Source: Micavibrio_B sp964633355
GTDB lineage: Bacteria > Pseudomonadota > Alphaproteobacteria > Micavibrionales > Micavibrionaceae
Length of the DNA: 64,000 nt
Assembly: GCA_964633355.1 (NCBI GenBank)
Contig: CAZWGO010000001.1
Location: 1 to 64,000 of the forward strand
Direction of reading: 5' to 3'
The notes beneath the pieces are model-generated. The model saw only the letters and a list, made by a program, of their open reading frames with translations. It was not told the DNA's origin and searched no databases. This document shows, piece after piece, positions 61,943-64,000 of the stretch. How positions within the stretch are numbered: the stretch's first letter is position 1; the number at the start of each line of letters is the position of its first letter. The translations under genes and the position numbers were made by a program.

Positions 61943-63238
61943 ATGTTAATGACTGTGCCAAAAGCATCCAAGGCGGCAGAATACGATCGGGGTCTGCGCC
62001 AGGCTTCGAAAAAGGCCATTGCTATTATTCTGGCCGGAGGACGCGGCAGCCGCCTGAAAGACCTGACGGATACGCGCGCTAAGCCTGCCGTGCATTTCGG
62101 TGGCAAATTTCGTATTATCGACTTTGCGCTGTCAAATTGTATTAATTCCGGCTTTCGCCGAATCAGTGTTTTAACCCAGTATAAATCGCACAGCCTGATG
62201 CGTCATATGCAATATGGCTGGAATTTCCTGCGCGGCGAAATGGACGAATTTGTCGACATCATTCCGGCGCAGCAGCGCATCGATGAAACTCATTGGTATC
62301 AGGGAACGGCGGATGCGGTTTTTCAAAATCTCGACATCCTGAAAAGTCATAAGGCAGAATGGGTGCTTATTCTCGCGGGCGATCACATCTACAAGATGGA
62401 TTACTCGGTCATGCTGGAGCAGCACATTAAGAGCGGAGCTGATGTTACCATTCCTTGCGTGGAAGTGCCGCGCATGGAGGCGGCAGGTTTTGGTGTGATG
62501 CATGTAGACAGCGAGAACCGCGTTGTTGATTTTTTGGAAAAACCTGCCGATCCGCCGTGCATACCCGGAAAGCCTGATCTGGCGCTGGCCAGTATGGGTA
62601 TATATGTTTTCAATACGAAATATCTTTTCAATGAATTGAAAAGAGACGCGGAAGACAAAAACTCAAATCATGACTTTGGAAAGGACCTTATTCCTCATGC
62701 TGTTAAAACAGCAAAAGTAATGGCGCATAATTTTTCCGATAGCTGCGTTCTGAGTAGTCCGGAAGCAGGCCCCTATTGGCGGGATGTGGGAACGATTGAT
62801 GCCTATTGGGAGGCCAATCTCGACCTGACCAATGTAATACCTGAGCTTGATCTTTATGATCCTGACTGGCCGATTTTTACCTATCAGGACCAGTTGCCGC
62901 CCGCCAAATTTGTCTTCGACCAAAATACACGACGCGGACATGCGGTTGATAGTATCGTTGCCAATGGCTGTATTGTCTCTGGCTCGACGGTCAGGAAATC
63001 CCTTCTTTTTAACAGCGTGCGGGTTCACTCCTATTGCGAGATCGAAGAGGCTGTACTGCTGCCCGATGTTGTAGTAAACCGTAATTGCCGATTGAAGAAA
63101 GTCGTGGTGGACCGCGGTTGCGAAATTCCGGAAGGTCTGATCGTTGGGGAAGATCCCAAGCTTGATGCCAAACGTTTCTTCAGAACCGAAAAAGGCGTCG
63201 TTTTGATAAATGGCGATATGCTGGAAGCTTTAAAATAA
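61943..63238 (+). CDS. glgC: Glucose-1-phosphate adenylyltransferase
   Basis: The 431-residue protein makes ADP-glucose, the first committed step of glycogen synthesis. It has AIILAGGRGSRLKDLTDTRAKPAVHFGGKFRIIDFALSN-type sequence at the start, the catalytic Asp in GDHIYKMDY, and the C-terminal beta-helix. ATG 61943 follows TTGGAG well; a second ATG (61949) and an upstream start (61892) are alternatives. glgA follows directly. The divergent upstream gap with glgX (about 170 bases) should contain both promoters. Confidence 0.95.
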   Translation: MLMTVPKASKAAEYDRGLRQASKKAIAIILAGGRGSRLKDLTDTRAKPAVHFGGKFRIIDFALSNCINSGFRRISVLTQYKSHSLMRHMQYGWNFLRGEMDEFVDIIPAQQRIDETHWYQGTADAVFQNLDILKSHKAEWVLILAGDHIYKMDYSVMLEQHIKSGADVTIPCVEVPRMEAAGFGVMHVDSENRVVDFLEKPADPPCIPGKPDLALASMGIYVFNTKYLFNELKRDAEDKNSNHDFGKDLIPHAVKTAKVMAHNFSDSCVLSSPEAGPYWRDVGTIDAYWEANLDLTNVIPELDLYDPDWPIFTYQDQLPPAKFVFDQNTRRGHAVDSIVANGCIVSGSTVRKSLLFNSVRVHSYCEIEEAVLLPDVVVNRNCRLKKVVVDRGCEIPEGLIVGEDPKLDAKRFFRTEKGVVLINGDMLEALK

Positions 63239-64000
63239 ATGCGCGTTTTATTCGTTGCGAGTGAGTTATATCCGTTCGTAAAAACAGGAGGGTTAGGGGA
63301 TGTCGCTGCCGCGTTGCCCGCAGCCTTGTTGGAAGAAAACGTCGATATCCGTTTATTGATTCCGGGCTTTGATCCTATCCTTGCAAATTTGAAGAATAAA
63401 AAATTATTTCGAAATCTTTCTTTTTTCTTCGGCCAGAAAGATGCCAGAATTCTAACCGGCACGCTGAGCGGCATTCAATCATATGTTCTCGATTGTCCTT
63501 CCTTATATAATCGCACAGGCCCCTATGGCGATGAGGAAGGGAAAGACTGGTCCGATAATCATATCCGTTTTGCCGCTCTCTGCCGCGTTGCTGCCGACCT
63601 TTATCTATACGATGCTGACTGGCAGCCGGATATCGTCCACGGGAATGATTGGCAATGCGGATTGATGCCGGCTTATTTAAGTCTGCGCGCGCAGGACCGC
63701 CCGAAATCCATCATGACGATTCACAATATTGCCTATCAGGGATTGTTTGCGCCGTCGATCTTAGGAGAAGTAAATCTGCCTATTGAATCTTTCTCGATGG
63801 CAGGCGTCGAGTTCTACGGCAAAGTCGGGTTTTTGAAAGCGGGCCTTCATTACGCGGATGAAATTACCACTGTTAGTCCGACCTATGCGAAGGAAATTCA
63901 AAGAAGTGAATATGGCTGCGGCCTCGAGGGCCTGCTGCGCGCGCGTTCGAATGATCTGGTCGGTATTTTAAATGGTATCGATATGGAGGTCTGGAATCCG
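63239..64000 (+). CDS. glgA: Glycogen synthase (partial, 5' part)
   Basis: The first 254 residues are present; the gene runs off the window. The start MRVLFVASELYPFVKTGGLG includes the ADP-glucose-binding KTGGLGDV motif of GT5 glycogen synthases, followed by HGNDWQCGLMPAYL, IMTIHNIAYQG and TVSPTYAKEI. It transfers glucose from ADP-glucose to the glycogen chain. ATG 63239 immediately follows the glgC stop, so the two are coupled. Confidence 0.95.
   Translation, partial: MRVLFVASELYPFVKTGGLGDVAAALPAALLEENVDIRLLIPGFDPILANLKNKKLFRNLSFFFGQKDARILTGTLSGIQSYVLDCPSLYNRTGPYGDEEGKDWSDNHIRFAALCRVAADLYLYDADWQPDIVHGNDWQCGLMPAYLSLRAQDRPKSIMTIHNIAYQGLFAPSILGEVNLPIESFSMAGVEFYGKVGFLKAGLHYADEITTVSPTYAKEIQRSEYGCGLEGLLRARSNDLVGILNGIDMEVWNP

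Overview
The window looks like chromosomal DNA of a moderately AT-rich alphaproteobacterium. The assignment rests on gene content: a MotA/PomA-type stator, a CioA/CioB-type bd oxidase, a ChaA-like remnant, DUF488/AlkB remnants, a DUF6538-type integrase remnant, and a CFA/DUF1365/FAD-oxidoreductase/SDR lipid cluster of the kind seen in Rhodobacter and relatives. No gene fixes the genus.

Layout. 1-650: 3' end of a 23S rRNA gene, a 5S rRNA gene and a strong terminator. 650-7100: mostly small genes (lipoproteins, an EF-hand lipoprotein, two short acidic proteins), a ChaA C-terminal remnant, a frameshifted gene, a histidine phosphatase, apt, a P-loop kinase/ParB-like fusion and a soluble PAS histidine kinase. 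7100-12250: motAB, cydAB with an upstream perfect FNR box, and a DMT permease.

12347-25291: initiator tRNA-fMet carrying a 12.9 kb integrative element bounded by perfect 49-bp direct repeats. Its cargo is a GNAT / ImmA-IrrE metallopeptidase / beta-family / sce7726-family cluster, a membrane protein, and a type III-like restriction-modification module with an extra membrane-anchored gene between mod and res. A four-copy 20-bp tandem-repeat motif (GTTGCCGCA-NN-RTTGCCGCA) sits just inside both ends and on both sides of the restriction module. The recombination end has a tyrosine integrase, an AlpA/Xis-like HTH protein, an iteron-like array and a long hairpin. The element appears intact and is probably an anti-phage (defence) island.

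25500-37400: a CPA1 antiporter; a stretch with decayed DUF488, AlkB and LysR genes; a membrane-lipid/oxidative-stress-type cluster (esterase, SDR, DUF3833, chalcone-isomerase-like, CFA synthase, DUF1365, FAD oxidoreductase); an OmpR-type two-component system; and tRNA-Glu followed by a broken integrase and a frameshifted gene, the scar of an older insertion. 37400-45500: surface-polysaccharide genes (large membrane protein, Gfo/Idh/MocA oxidoreductase, GtrB-like and GtrA-like proteins, C-methyltransferase, rfbG and rfbF), giving the first two steps of CDP-6-deoxyhexose synthesis.

45672-64000: glycogen and trehalose metabolism. One leftward run of eight tightly packed genes (malQ, glgB, treZ, GH57/DUF3536, treY, an orphan CBM48 protein, a phospholipase D-VTT fusion and an EEP phosphatase) is followed by glgX on the same strand. 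Divergent from glgX are glgC and glgA, the latter running off the window. Together they synthesise and branch glycogen (GlgC, GlgA, GlgB), debranch or rearrange it (GlgX, MalQ) and convert its ends to trehalose (TreY, TreZ).
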